From positions 310,001-374,000 of the forward strand of contig RZWH01000001.1 in assembly GCA_004005435.1 (NCBI GenBank): a stretch of DNA of 64,000 nt, written 5' to 3'. Source of the stretch: Rhodobacteraceae bacterium CCMM004. Lineage in GTDB: Bacteria; Pseudomonadota; Alphaproteobacteria; Rhodobacterales; Rhodobacteraceae. The translations under genes and the position numbers were made by a program. The notes below the pieces were generated by a model. That model made no database searches. It was given only the letters and a program-made list of their open reading frames with translations, and was not told the origin of the DNA. Below, piece after piece: positions 10,056-17,633 of the stretch (positions are counted from its first letter, which is position 1; each line of letters starts with the position of its first letter).

Positions 10056-11000
10056 TCACCGCTCCTTCACCGCGTTCAGCGCCTTGACGTAGATCGAGGC
10101 CAGCCCGAACACCGTCACGAACAGGATGATCGCATAGGCGCTGGCATAGCCCGTCCGCCACTTCTCGAACGCCTCGCGCTTGAGGTTGATCGACGTCAGC
10201 TCCGTCACCGACCCCGGCCCCCCGCCGGTCAACTGCACCACCAGGTCGAACATCTTGAAGTTCTCGATCCCCCGGAACAGCACCGCCAGCATCAGGAAGG
10301 GCAGGACCATCGGCACCGTGATCGTCCAGAACTGCCGCCACTTGGACGCGCGGTCGATCTCGGCCGCCTCGTAGATGTAGGCGGGGATCGACCTGAGCCC
10401 GGCCAGGCAGATCAGCATGACGAAGGGCGTCCACATCCACGTGTCGACGATGACGATGGACCACGGCGCCAGGTTCACCGACCCGATCATCTCGAACGAC
10501 GAGGCGGGGATGCCGGTAAAGAACTCGACCACGTAATTGAACAGCCCGATCTGCGGCTGGTAGAGGAACGTCCAGAAGTTGCCGACCACCGCCGGGCTCA
10601 GCATCATCGGCAGCACGATCACGGTGGTCCAGAACGGGCTGCCGCGGAAGTTCTTGTTGATCAGGTAGGCCAGCGCGAAGCCGATCAGCACCTGGAAGAA
10701 GATCGTCCAGAACAGGAAATGCGCCGTCGCCTGCATCGTCAGCCAGATGTCGCTGTCGGTCAGGATGCGCTCGTAGTTGCGCAGCCCCACCCACTCGACC
10801 TCGCGGTTCCGGTTGGCGCGGAAATTGGTGAACGACAGCCGGATGGTCCAGATCAGCGGAAAGATGTTCACCGCCAGCAGCAGGAAGATCGTGGGCGCCA
10901 CGAAGATCCACGCAATCGCCCGGTCGCTCAGCCCGCGGATCTTGCGAGCGGCGGCGGGGGGCGTGGCGCGGGCGGCGCGGGTGGCGAGGCCGTCGGTCAT
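10056..11000 (-). CDS. Carbohydrate ABC transporter permease, MalF/GlpP type
   Basis: A 314-residue inner-membrane permease. The first hydrophobic segment is near residue 28 (AIAWIFVAPTIFLLLAVNIF) and the EAA loop reads IYEAAEIDRASKWRQFWTI. It is the first channel subunit of the LacI-linked importer. The ATG at 11000 shares a TGATG overlap with a 37-codon upstream reading frame and has GAGGG eight bases upstream. The usual order of these importers (binding protein, MalF-type, MalG-type) is kept. Confidence 0.92.
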   Translation of the reverse strand: MTDGLATRAARATPPAAARKIRGLSDRAIAWIFVAPTIFLLLAVNIFPLIWTIRLSFTNFRANRNREVEWVGLRNYERILTDSDIWLTMQATAHFLFWTIFFQVLIGFALAYLINKNFRGSPFWTTVIVLPMMLSPAVVGNFWTFLYQPQIGLFNYVVEFFTGIPASSFEMIGSVNLAPWSIVIVDTWMWTPFVMLICLAGLRSIPAYIYEAAEIDRASKWRQFWTITVPMVLPFLMLAVLFRGIENFKMFDLVVQLTGGGPGSVTELTSINLKREAFEKWRTGYASAYAIILFVTVFGLASIYVKALNAVKER

Positions 11001-11113
11001 CAGCCGGCCCTCGCCACGAACGCGCGCAGACCCATCGCGCCGTAGCCGCCGCGCAGGTCGTCGTCGCAAGACGCCGTCGGCGCTGTCGGGGGCATGGCTT
11101 GGCTGTCGGTCAT
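11000..11113 (-). CDS. Possible 37-residue leader protein coupled to the first permease
   Basis: A short frame starts with ATG at 11113, eight bases after GGGAG, and ends in a TGA that overlaps the permease ATG (TGATG). The peptide begins MTDSQAMPPTAPTASCDDD and ends AFVARAG; it has no membrane segment and no family I recognise. The ribosome site and stop-start overlap are the only support. It could be a real small protein, or a frame that only delivers ribosomes to the permease start. Confidence 0.4.
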   Translation of the reverse strand: MTDSQAMPPTAPTASCDDDLRGGYGAMGLRAFVARAG

Positions 11114-11179
11114 CTCGAACGGCTCCCGGCGGGAGGGGCGCCCCGGGACAAGGCCCGGGACGTCTGCGGTCGGCTCCGC

Positions 11180-11207
11180 CCGGGGCCCCGGCTCAGCGGG
11201 GCCCCGG
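11180..11207 (-). terminator. Stem-loop just after the binding-protein gene
   Basis: ccggggcccc (11180-11189) pairs perfectly with ggggccccgg (11198-11207) around an 8-base loop, 29 bases past the binding-protein stop. Such 3' hairpins between a binding-protein gene and its permeases usually protect the upstream mRNA and give excess binding protein. No U-tract follows, so complete termination is unlikely. Confidence 0.6.
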
Positions 11208-11236
11208 ATCGGGTCCGGGGCTGCAATCCTGACGGA

Positions 11237-12556
11237 TTACAGCTTGCCTTCGTCCTCGAAGGTCTCGGTCCAGTCCTCGATCAGCTTGTCGAGGGCCTCC
11301 TGCGCGGTGCCCTGGTCGGCCACGATGTAGTCGTGGAGCCGCTTTTGCATCGCCAGCAGCAGTTCGGCATAGGCCGGCTCCTGCCAGAAGTCCTGGACCC
11401 CGTCCATCGCCGTGAGGAAGTCGCCGGCGAAGGGCGCGCTGTCGGTGAAGCCGTCGCCCTGGAGCACGCTGTTGTGCGCGGAATAGCCGCCCAGCTCCCA
11501 CCACTTGGCCTGCACCTCGGGCTGCGCGAACCACTTGATGTACTCCAGCGCGGCGTCCTGCTTGTCGGAGTAGCTGACCACGCTGATCCCCTGCCCGCCC
11601 AGCGTGGAGGCGGCCACGTTCTGCGGCGGATTGACGAAGAAGTCGATCTTGTCGCCGCCGGTGTTCGGATCGGCATAGAGGCCGGGGAAGAACGCGAACC
11701 AGTTCATCGCCATCGCCACCTGGCCCGATTTGAAGGCGTCCAGCGACTGTTCCATGTAGGCGTCGGTATAGCCCGGGGGCGTGCAGCACTGGTAGAGCTC
11801 CTTGTAGAACTCCAGCGCCTCGACCGCCTCGGGCGAGTTCACCGCGCCTTCCATGTCATAGCTGCCGGGCTCGTTCTCGTACTTGAAGCCCCAGGCATAG
11901 AGCGCGCCGGTGGCGCCCATGGTGATCCCTTCGGACCCCCGCTCGGTGAAGATCGACACGCCATAGCGGGTCTGCCCGTCGATCTCGCGCTCCTGGAAGA
12001 ACTTGGCGATCTGCATCAGTTCCTGCTGGGACTGCGGCTCGCGCAGCTCCTCGCCCGTCTCCTCCATATAGGCGGCGCGGATCTCTTCGTTCTCGAACCA
12101 GTCCTTGCGGTAGAACCAGCCGTTGGCGTCGCCCATCGCCGGCAGGGCGTAGTAGTTGGGCGAGCCCTTGGGCCAGGTCGAATAGGCATAGACGGTCGCC
12201 GGGGCGAAGTCGTCCATGCTGATCCCTTCGGAGTCGAAGAAGTCGTTCAGCTTGACGTAGTGCCCGTTCTCGGCGCCGCCGCCGATCCACTGGCTGTCTC
12301 CGATCAGCAGATCGCACAGCTTGCCGCCCGAGTTCAGCTCGTTCAGCATCCGGTCGGCAAAGTTGGGCCAGGGCACGAACTCGAAGTTCATGGTGTGGCC
12401 CGACTCGGCCTCGAACTCCTTGCTCAGCTCGACCAGCGCGTTGGCCGGATCCCAGGCCGCCCAGCACAGCGTCAGCTCTTCCGCCGCGGCGCCGTGGGCC
12501 ATTGTCAGCGTGCCGGCCGCCAGCGCGGTCGCCGCCAGATATTTGGTGGGGTTCAT
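11237..12556 (-). CDS. Periplasmic sugar/polyol-binding protein of ABC importer
   Basis: A 439-residue exported binding protein with a Sec signal peptide (cleavage after AHGAAA, near residue 26). The mature part starts with ELTLCWAAWDPANALVEL, a type I extracellular solute-binding fold as in glycerol (GlpV) and sugar-binding proteins. Four or more cysteines (LCWAA, KLCDL, YQCC) are more than usual and could form disulfides. The ATG at 12556 has GGAGGA seven bases upstream. It heads a likely transcription unit with its own promoter and LacI-type operator. Ligand unknown. Confidence 0.93.
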   Translation of the reverse strand: MNPTKYLAATALAAGTLTMAHGAAAEELTLCWAAWDPANALVELSKEFEAESGHTMNFEFVPWPNFADRMLNELNSGGKLCDLLIGDSQWIGGGAENGHYVKLNDFFDSEGISMDDFAPATVYAYSTWPKGSPNYYALPAMGDANGWFYRKDWFENEEIRAAYMEETGEELREPQSQQELMQIAKFFQEREIDGQTRYGVSIFTERGSEGITMGATGALYAWGFKYENEPGSYDMEGAVNSPEAVEALEFYKELYQCCTPPGYTDAYMEQSLDAFKSGQVAMAMNWFAFFPGLYADPNTGGDKIDFFVNPPQNVAASTLGGQGISVVSYSDKQDAALEYIKWFAQPEVQAKWWELGGYSAHNSVLQGDGFTDSAPFAGDFLTAMDGVQDFWQEPAYAELLLAMQKRLHDYIVADQGTAQEALDKLIEDWTETFEDEGKL

Positions 12557-12617
12557 CGCACATCCTCCCTGATGCTGCCGGCGCGCTCCCTCACGTGCGG
12601 CGCCCGTGCATGTCCGA

Positions 12618-12647
12618 ACCTTAGCGACCCGGCTGCCCCTCGGTAAA
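12618..12647 (-). promoter_or_regulatory. Candidate promoter for the binding-protein operon
   Basis: On the minus strand TTTACC (12647-12642) and TAAGGT (12623-12618) are spaced by 18 bases and lie about 60 bases before the binding-protein ATG. Neither box is a strong consensus; the call rests mainly on position below the operator. Confidence 0.35.
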
Positions 12648-12656
12648 GGGGCATTC

Positions 12657-12672
12657 TGAGGTACGTGCATCA
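12657..12672. promoter_or_regulatory. LacI-type operator before the importer operon
   Basis: tgaggtacgtgcatca is an imperfect palindrome of form TGAnnnACGTnnnTCA (reverse strand) with the central CG typical of LacI-family sites. It matches 14 of 16 bases of the site upstream of the lacI-type gene at 16149-16164. It lies between the oxidoreductase stop and the binding-protein start, about 10 bp above the candidate -35 box. Confidence 0.7.
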
Positions 12673-12705
12673 TTTCCCCATCCGCCCACGTATGTCGCCG
12701 CTCGG

Positions 12706-13896
12706 TCAGCCACCGTCGCCGGATGTTTCCGGTTCCCCGGCAGGGGGTTGGCCCTGCACCCGCACCCAGGCGCCGCGCCGCCGGGCCGAAGTCACGCAGG
12801 CGTCGATGAAGCCCATGCCGGCCATCCCGTCTGCGATGCCGGGATAGGTCACGGCCGGATCGGGGGCACGCCCCTCCCGATGCGCGCGAATCGCCTCCGC
12901 CGCTTCGGAGTAGAGCGTGGCAAAGGCCTCCAGATACCCCTCCGGGTGCCCCGGCGGGATCCGCGTGACCCGACCCGCCGCCGCGCCCGTGCCCGGTCCG
13001 CCCCGGGTCAGCCGCCGCGCGGGCTCGCCCAGCGGCGAATGCCACAGCGCGTTGGGCGTCTCCTGCGCCCATTCCAGGCCGCCCTTCTCGCCGTAGACCC
13101 GCAGGCGCAGCGCGTTCTCGTTGCCCGGCGCGACCTGGCTGCACCACAGCATCCCCCGCGCCCCGCCCGAAAACCGCAGCATCACGTGGGCGTTGTCGTC
13201 CAGCCGCCGCCCCGGCACGAAGGTCGCCAGGTCCGCCGCCAGCTCCTCCAGCGTCAAGCCGGTGACGAACAGCGCCAGGTTCAGCGCGTGGGTGCCGATG
13301 TCGCCGATGGAGCCGCCGGCCCCCGACCGCTCGGGGTCGGTGCGCCACGCCGCCTGCTTCTGCCCCGTCTCCTCCAGTGCCTCGCTCAGCCAGTCCTGGG
13401 GATACTCGACCTGCACCACCCGGATCGCGCCCAGCGCGCCGTCGGCCACCATCTCACGCGCCTGCCGCACCATGGGATAGCCGGTATAGTTGTGGGTCAG
13501 GACGAACAGCGCGTCGGCCCGCTCGGCCGCACTCTTCAGCACCCGCGCCTCCTGCATCGTCGCCGTCAGCGGCTTGTCGCAGATCACGTGGATGCCGCGG
13601 CGCAGGAACTCCCGCGCCGGGGCAGCGTGCATGTGGTTGGGCGTGACGATGGCCACGGCCTCTACCCCGGCCTTCAACCGCGCCTCGCGCCGCGCCATCT
13701 CGCGGAAATCGCCGTAGACCCGGTCCTCCGGCAGCCCCAGTTCGGCCCCCGACGCCCGGCTCTTCTCCTCGGTCGAACTGAAGCATCCCGCCACCAGCTC
13801 GAACCGGTCGTCGAGCCGCGCCGCGATCCGGTGCACCGCCCCGATGAAGGCGCCCTGCCCTCCCCCCACCATCCCCAACCGAATCCGTCCGCCCAT
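12706..13896 (-). CDS. Gfo/Idh/MocA family NAD(P)-dependent oxidoreductase
   Basis: A 396-residue cytoplasmic dehydrogenase. The N-terminal Rossmann fold shows RLGMVGGGQGAFIGAVHR; the catalytic CDKPLT (EKP-type) motif is near residue 100; the C-terminal domain has GSIGDIGTHALN. The family oxidises a sugar or inositol hydroxyl to a ketone. The ATG at 13896 follows GGGAGGA. It sits between the TIM-barrel gene and the importer genes and is presumably part of the same pathway. The particular hydroxyl oxidised is not deducible. Confidence 0.93.
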   Translation of the reverse strand: MGGRIRLGMVGGGQGAFIGAVHRIAARLDDRFELVAGCFSSTEEKSRASGAELGLPEDRVYGDFREMARREARLKAGVEAVAIVTPNHMHAAPAREFLRRGIHVICDKPLTATMQEARVLKSAAERADALFVLTHNYTGYPMVRQAREMVADGALGAIRVVQVEYPQDWLSEALEETGQKQAAWRTDPERSGAGGSIGDIGTHALNLALFVTGLTLEELAADLATFVPGRRLDDNAHVMLRFSGGARGMLWCSQVAPGNENALRLRVYGEKGGLEWAQETPNALWHSPLGEPARRLTRGGPGTGAAAGRVTRIPPGHPEGYLEAFATLYSEAAEAIRAHREGRAPDPAVTYPGIADGMAGMGFIDACVTSARRRGAWVRVQGQPPAGEPETSGDGG

Positions 13897-13931
13897 GATC
13901 GTCCTCCCGCGGGGCCAGACCTGCCCCTTCA

Positions 13932-13985
13932 TCTTGGTCCAAATACCCTCTGGGGGGTCCGGGGGGGCGAAGCGCCCCCCGGGTC
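13932..13985. repeat. Dispersed intergenic terminator-like repeat, copy 1
   Basis: The block ccaaataccctctggggg, then a G-run, cgaagcg and a C-run forms a GC-rich hairpin after the TIM-barrel gene. The same block occurs inverted at 59345-59400. The hairpin arms (about 13960-13982) can pair 8-9 bp with one bulge. I infer a transcription terminator of the kind scattered through Rhodobacteraceae genomes. Confidence 0.65.
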
Positions 13986-13998
13986 TCGCCGCCCCGCG

Positions 13999-15057
13999 CT
14001 AGCGGTCCAGCCCCAGCATCGCCCGGTTCGCCGCATCGTCCGCGCCGCCCGCGGCGAAGTCGTCGAACGCCGTCTCGGTCACCCGGATGATGTGGTCGCG
14101 GACGAAGGCCGCGCCCTCCCGCGCGCCGTCCTCGGGGTGCTTGAGCGCGCATTCCCACTCGACCACCGCCCAGCCGTCGAAGCCGTGTTGCGACAGCTTG
14201 GAGAACACCGCACCGAAGTCGACCTGCCCGTCGCCGGGGCTGCGGAAGCGGCCGGCGCGGTTCACCCAGGACTGATAGCCGCCATAGACGCCCTGCCGCC
14301 CGGTGGGGTTCAGCTCGGCGTCCTTGACGTGGAACATGCCGATCCGGTCATGGTAGATGTCGATGTTGTCGAGGTAATCCAGCGCCTGCAGCACATAGTG
14401 GCTGGGATCGTAGAGCATCATCGCGCGTGCGTGCCCATCCACCCGGTCGAGGAACATCTCGTAGCTGACGCCGTCGTGCAGGTCCTCGCCGGGGTGGATC
14501 TCGTAGCAGACGTTCACCCCCATCTCCTCGGCGTGGTCGAGGATCGGGCGCCAGCGCGCGGCCAGTTCGTCGAACGCCGCCTCCACCAGCCCCGCGGGCC
14601 GCTGCGGCCAGGGATAGATGTAGGGCCAGGCCAGCGCGCCCGAGAAGGTCGCGTGCGCCGTGACGCCGAGGTTGCGGCTGGCGGTCAGGGCCATCCGCAC
14701 CTGATCGACCGCCCAGGCCTGCCGCGCCTTGGGATCGCCCCGCACCTCGGCCGCGGCAAAGCCGTCGAAGGCGGCGTCGTAGGCGGGATGCACTGCCACC
14801 AGCTGCCCTTGCAGATGGGTCGACAGCTCGGTGATCTCGACCCCGTTCTCGCCCGCGATCCCCTTGACCTCGTCGCAGTAGTCGCGGCTCTCGGCCGCGC
14901 GTCCCAGGTCGAACAGGCGTCCGTCCCAGGAGGGCATCTGCACGCCGACATAGCCGCAGTCCGCCGCCCACTTGCAGATCGACGCGAGGTCGTTGAACGG
15001 CGCGGCGTCGCCTGCGTATTGGGCCAGGAACAGCGCCGGCCCCTTGATGGTCTTCAT
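13999..15057 (-). CDS. Sugar isomerase/epimerase, xylose-isomerase-like TIM barrel
   Basis: A 352-residue AP-endonuclease-2/xylose-isomerase-like barrel. Metal-binding acidic and histidine residues are placed as expected: CYEIHPGEDL, MMLYDPSHYV, MFHVKDAEL and AVVEWECAL. The family interconverts keto- and aldo-sugars or epimerises ketoses using a divalent metal. The ATG at 15057 overlaps the stop of the LacI-type gene by four bases, so regulator and enzyme are cotranslated. Paired with the Gfo/Idh enzyme and the DhaK-type kinase it suggests an oxidation-isomerisation-phosphorylation route. Confidence 0.9.
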   Translation of the reverse strand: MKTIKGPALFLAQYAGDAAPFNDLASICKWAADCGYVGVQMPSWDGRLFDLGRAAESRDYCDEVKGIAGENGVEITELSTHLQGQLVAVHPAYDAAFDGFAAAEVRGDPKARQAWAVDQVRMALTASRNLGVTAHATFSGALAWPYIYPWPQRPAGLVEAAFDELAARWRPILDHAEEMGVNVCYEIHPGEDLHDGVSYEMFLDRVDGHARAMMLYDPSHYVLQALDYLDNIDIYHDRIGMFHVKDAELNPTGRQGVYGGYQSWVNRAGRFRSPGDGQVDFGAVFSKLSQHGFDGWAVVEWECALKHPEDGAREGAAFVRDHIIRVTETAFDDFAAGGADDAANRAMLGLDR

Positions 15058-16112
15058 GGTCCCTCCTCCTCCCCCGCCGGTCCCGGCAGGTTTTCCTTGA
15101 GCACGATTTCGATGCGGATGGTCTCCTGACTGGCGATCAGCGGCGCGCCGTCGCATTCGGCGCGCAGAACCCGCACGGCCGAGCGCACCAGGTGGCCGAC
15201 GTTCTGGCTGATGACCACGTCCAGCACCCCTTCCTCCAGCGCGGCGCGGGCGTGGGGGGTCAGCTCGTGCGAGATCACCGTCAGGTCGCCCGCCCGACCC
15301 GCCGCGCGCACCGCCCGGGCGACACCGCGCAGGCCCGCGCCCGCGCAGTAGACGCCGACGATGTCGGGATGCGCGGCCAGCGTCCCGGCGATCAGCGCCT
15401 CGGCGCGGCGCGGGTCATTGCGCCCTTCCAGCGACGGCAGGGCGCGCAGACCGGTCCGCCCCGCCGCCAGCGCCCGGTCAAAGCCCAGGCGCCGCTCGGC
15501 CATGTCGCGGGCGTAGGTCGAGGCGACCAGCACCGCCACCCGCCCCGCCTGCCGCGGCGCGCAGAAGCGGTCCATCAGCTTGCCCGCGGTGCGGCCCGCG
15601 GCGACGTTGTCGATGCCGATGAAGTGGTCGCGGTGCGACTGCGGCTGGTCCGTGACCAGCGTGACCACCGCCGTCCCGCGCGCCTTGAGCCGGTCGATGG
15701 CGTCGCGGATCATCGGCGTTTCGGTGCCCATCACCGCCACCCCGTCGACCTCGGCCCGCTCCAGCGCGGCCAGCGCCCGGGCCAGCGCCAGCGGGTCGTC
15801 CAGCGCCACGTCGCGCACGGTCAGAAGCGCGCGGTCGGTGGTCAACCCGCCCGCCGCCTCGGCGATGGCGGCGCGCAGCATCTCCAGGAACTGGCTGTCG
15901 CCCTCGGGCAGGAGAAAGGCAAAGCGGTACTGCCGCTGCCGCGCCAGGTTGGCGGCGTGCAGGTCGCGCACATAGCCCAGCCGCTCGACCGCCGCGCGCA
16001 CCCGCTGCACCGTCCGGTCGCGCACGCCGGGGCGTTCGTTCAGCACGCGGTCCACGGTGGCCAGGCTCACGCCGGCCTCCTTGGCGATGTCGTGGACGGT
16101 GGGCTTTCCCAA
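15054..16112 (-). CDS. LacI-family transcriptional regulator
   Basis: A 352-residue repressor. The N-terminal helix-turn-helix reads TVHDIAKEAGVSLATVDRVL with the hinge helix near LHAANLARQ. The rest is a periplasmic-binding-like sugar domain (ISHELTPHARAALEEGVLDV). It is the first gene of the block, and a 16-bp palindrome lies 37-52 bases before its start, so autoregulation is likely. The same palindrome before the binding-protein gene makes the importer its probable target. The C-terminal PGPAGEEEGP tail overlaps the next gene. Confidence 0.93.
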   Translation of the reverse strand: MGKPTVHDIAKEAGVSLATVDRVLNERPGVRDRTVQRVRAAVERLGYVRDLHAANLARQRQYRFAFLLPEGDSQFLEMLRAAIAEAAGGLTTDRALLTVRDVALDDPLALARALAALERAEVDGVAVMGTETPMIRDAIDRLKARGTAVVTLVTDQPQSHRDHFIGIDNVAAGRTAGKLMDRFCAPRQAGRVAVLVASTYARDMAERRLGFDRALAAGRTGLRALPSLEGRNDPRRAEALIAGTLAAHPDIVGVYCAGAGLRGVARAVRAAGRAGDLTVISHELTPHARAALEEGVLDVVISQNVGHLVRSAVRVLRAECDGAPLIASQETIRIEIVLKENLPGPAGEEEGP

Positions 16113-16148
16113 CGGCGGTCTCCTGCGGCAGGGGCAGGATGGCGCCTT

Positions 16149-16164
16149 TGAGGTACGTCAATCA
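16149..16164. promoter_or_regulatory. LacI-type operator before the regulator gene
   Basis: tgaggtacgtcaatca, form TGAnnnACGTnnnTCA on the minus strand, lies 37-52 bases before the lacI-type ATG and overlaps the stop of the alpha/beta hydrolase. It is flanked by gcgcctt and aaggcgc, which lengthen the symmetry. It matches 14 of 16 bases of the site at 12657-12672. Confidence 0.7.
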
Positions 16165-16809
16165 AGGCGCTTCTCCGCCGCGTCGCAGCGTCGCCGCCCA
16201 GGCCGCCGTCCGCTCCGCGGCCGAAGCCATGTGCGCGTCCAGCGTGTGACCCGAGCGCTTGCGCGGGGCCAGGTCGTGGTCGCCGTCCTCCAGCCAGTGC
16301 AGCGTGACCGCCGGGCTCAGCCGGTAGCCCGCCACCTCGTCGCGGCTGCCGAAGGGATCGCGGGTGCCCTGGCAGATCAGGCAGGGCGCCGACAGAGTCT
16401 CCAGATGTGCCGTGCGCAGGGTCTCGGGCCGCTTGGGCGGGTGGAAGGGATAGCCGAAACACACCGCCCCGGACGCCACCCCTGTCGCCACGATGTCGTC
16501 GGCCACGAGCGTCGCCGCCCGGCCGCCCAGCGACTTGCCGCCGAGGATCAATGGCCGGTCGGGCACCGCGTCCACGGTCGCGCGCAACTCGTCCAAAAGC
16601 GCCTCCGCCCGCGGCGGAGGACGGCGCGACCCTTTGCGGCGCGCGGCCATGAAGGTGAACTCGTAGCGGACCACGCGAAACCCCACGACGACCAGCGCCG
16701 CGGTCATCTGCGCCATCCAGGGTGCGTCCATCGCCACGCCGGCGCCGTGACCCAAGAGGATCGTCGGCGCCCCGGCAGGCCCGTCGGTCAACAGGGGCGC
16801 GGCCGCCAT
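16162..16809 (-). CDS. Alpha/beta hydrolase, KANL3/Tex30-like
   Basis: A 215-residue hydrolase with [16 protein letters not shown] at the oxyanion side, nucleophile elbow [11 protein letters not shown] (serine in GKSLG), acid GTRDPFGS and histidine [10 protein letters not shown], giving a complete Ser-Asp-His triad. This is the conserved bacterial Tex30-type family with unknown substrate. It starts 17 bases after the CoxM-like stop and is the last gene of the molybdenum hydroxylase operon. An ester- or acyl-hydrolysing step in the same pathway is only inference. Confidence 0.85.
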   Translation of the reverse strand: MAAAPLLTDGPAGAPTILLGHGAGVAMDAPWMAQMTAALVVVGFRVVRYEFTFMAARRKGSRRPPPRAEALLDELRATVDAVPDRPLILGGKSLGGRAATLVADDIVATGVASGAVCFGYPFHPPKRPETLRTAHLETLSAPCLICQGTRDPFGSRDEVAGYRLSPAVTLHWLEDGDHDLAPRKRSGHTLDAHMASAAERTAAWAATLRRGGEAP

Positions 16810-16826
16810 GCGCCGCGCCGCCCGCG

Positions 16827-17621
16827 TCAGCTCGCCGCGACGGCGCGCTTGGCCATCACGCGGATCAGGTGCGCGCGGTAGTCGGCAGAGGCGTGGATGT
16901 CGTTCATCAACCCCTCCTCGCCGATCTCGACCCCGTCGACCGCGCCCTGGGACCAGTCCGAGGACAGCGCCTGCTCCAGACCCTGATGCCGGAACACGCC
17001 GTCCTGCCCGGTGCCGGTGACGGCCACCCGCACGCCGCCCCCGGTCTTCGCCACGAGGACGCCGACCATGGGATAGCGCGAGGCCGGGTTGGTCTGCTTG
17101 GCATAGCCCGCGCGCTCGGGCCGCGGATAGCGAACGGCGACGATCATCTCGCCCTCCTCCAGCGCCGTGGCGAACAGTCCCTGAAAGTAGTCCTCGGCCG
17201 CGATCTCGCGCCGATCGGTGACGACGGTGGCGTTCAGGCCCAGGACGGCCGCGGGATAGTCGGCGGCCACGTCGTTGTTGGCCAGCGACCCGCCCATGGT
17301 GCCCAGGTGCCGCACCGCGCTGTCGCCGATGGTCGAGGCCATGTGAGCCAGGACCGGGATCGCCTCCTTCACCTCGGCGCTCTGCGCCACCTCGGCGTGG
17401 GTGGTCATGGCCCCGACCCTCACCCCGTCGCCGTCCGCCGAGATCCCGGCGAGGTCGGGGATCCCGCGCAGGTCGATGAGGTCGGAGGGGGCTGCCAGAT
17501 GCTGCTTCATCGTCGGCAGCAGGGTCTGCCCCCCGGCGAGAAAGCGCGCCTCGGACGCGGACGTAAACGCCGCCTTGGCCTCGTCGACGCTGGTGGCCCT
17601 GTGATACTTGACCGGATACAT
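16827..17621 (-). CDS. FAD-binding subunit of form II CODH-like molybdenum hydroxylase (CoxM-like)
   Basis: A 264-residue FAD subunit. FAD-binding loops [10 protein letters not shown] (near residue 27) and [19 protein letters not shown] (near residue 108) are intact, followed by the CODH flavoprotein C-terminal domain. It passes electrons from the iron-sulfur subunit to the acceptor. It follows the large subunit by 12 bases, giving the S-L-M gene order of form II enzymes rather than the M-S-L order of true CO dehydrogenases. Confidence 0.93.
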   Translation of the reverse strand: MYPVKYHRATSVDEAKAAFTSASEARFLAGGQTLLPTMKQHLAAPSDLIDLRGIPDLAGISADGDGVRVGAMTTHAEVAQSAEVKEAIPVLAHMASTIGDSAVRHLGTMGGSLANNDVAADYPAAVLGLNATVVTDRREIAAEDYFQGLFATALEEGEMIVAVRYPRPERAGYAKQTNPASRYPMVGVLVAKTGGGVRVAVTGTGQDGVFRHQGLEQALSSDWSQGAVDGVEIGEEGLMNDIHASADYRAHLIRVMAKRAVAAS

Positions 17622-17633
17622 CGTCGCCCCTCC

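Noticed and set aside
11237-13348. A 703-codon open frame suggesting a larger binding-protein fusion
   Set aside because: The part upstream of 12556 overlaps the oxidoreductase in another frame; the binding protein starts with a normal signal peptide at 12556 behind GGAGGA.
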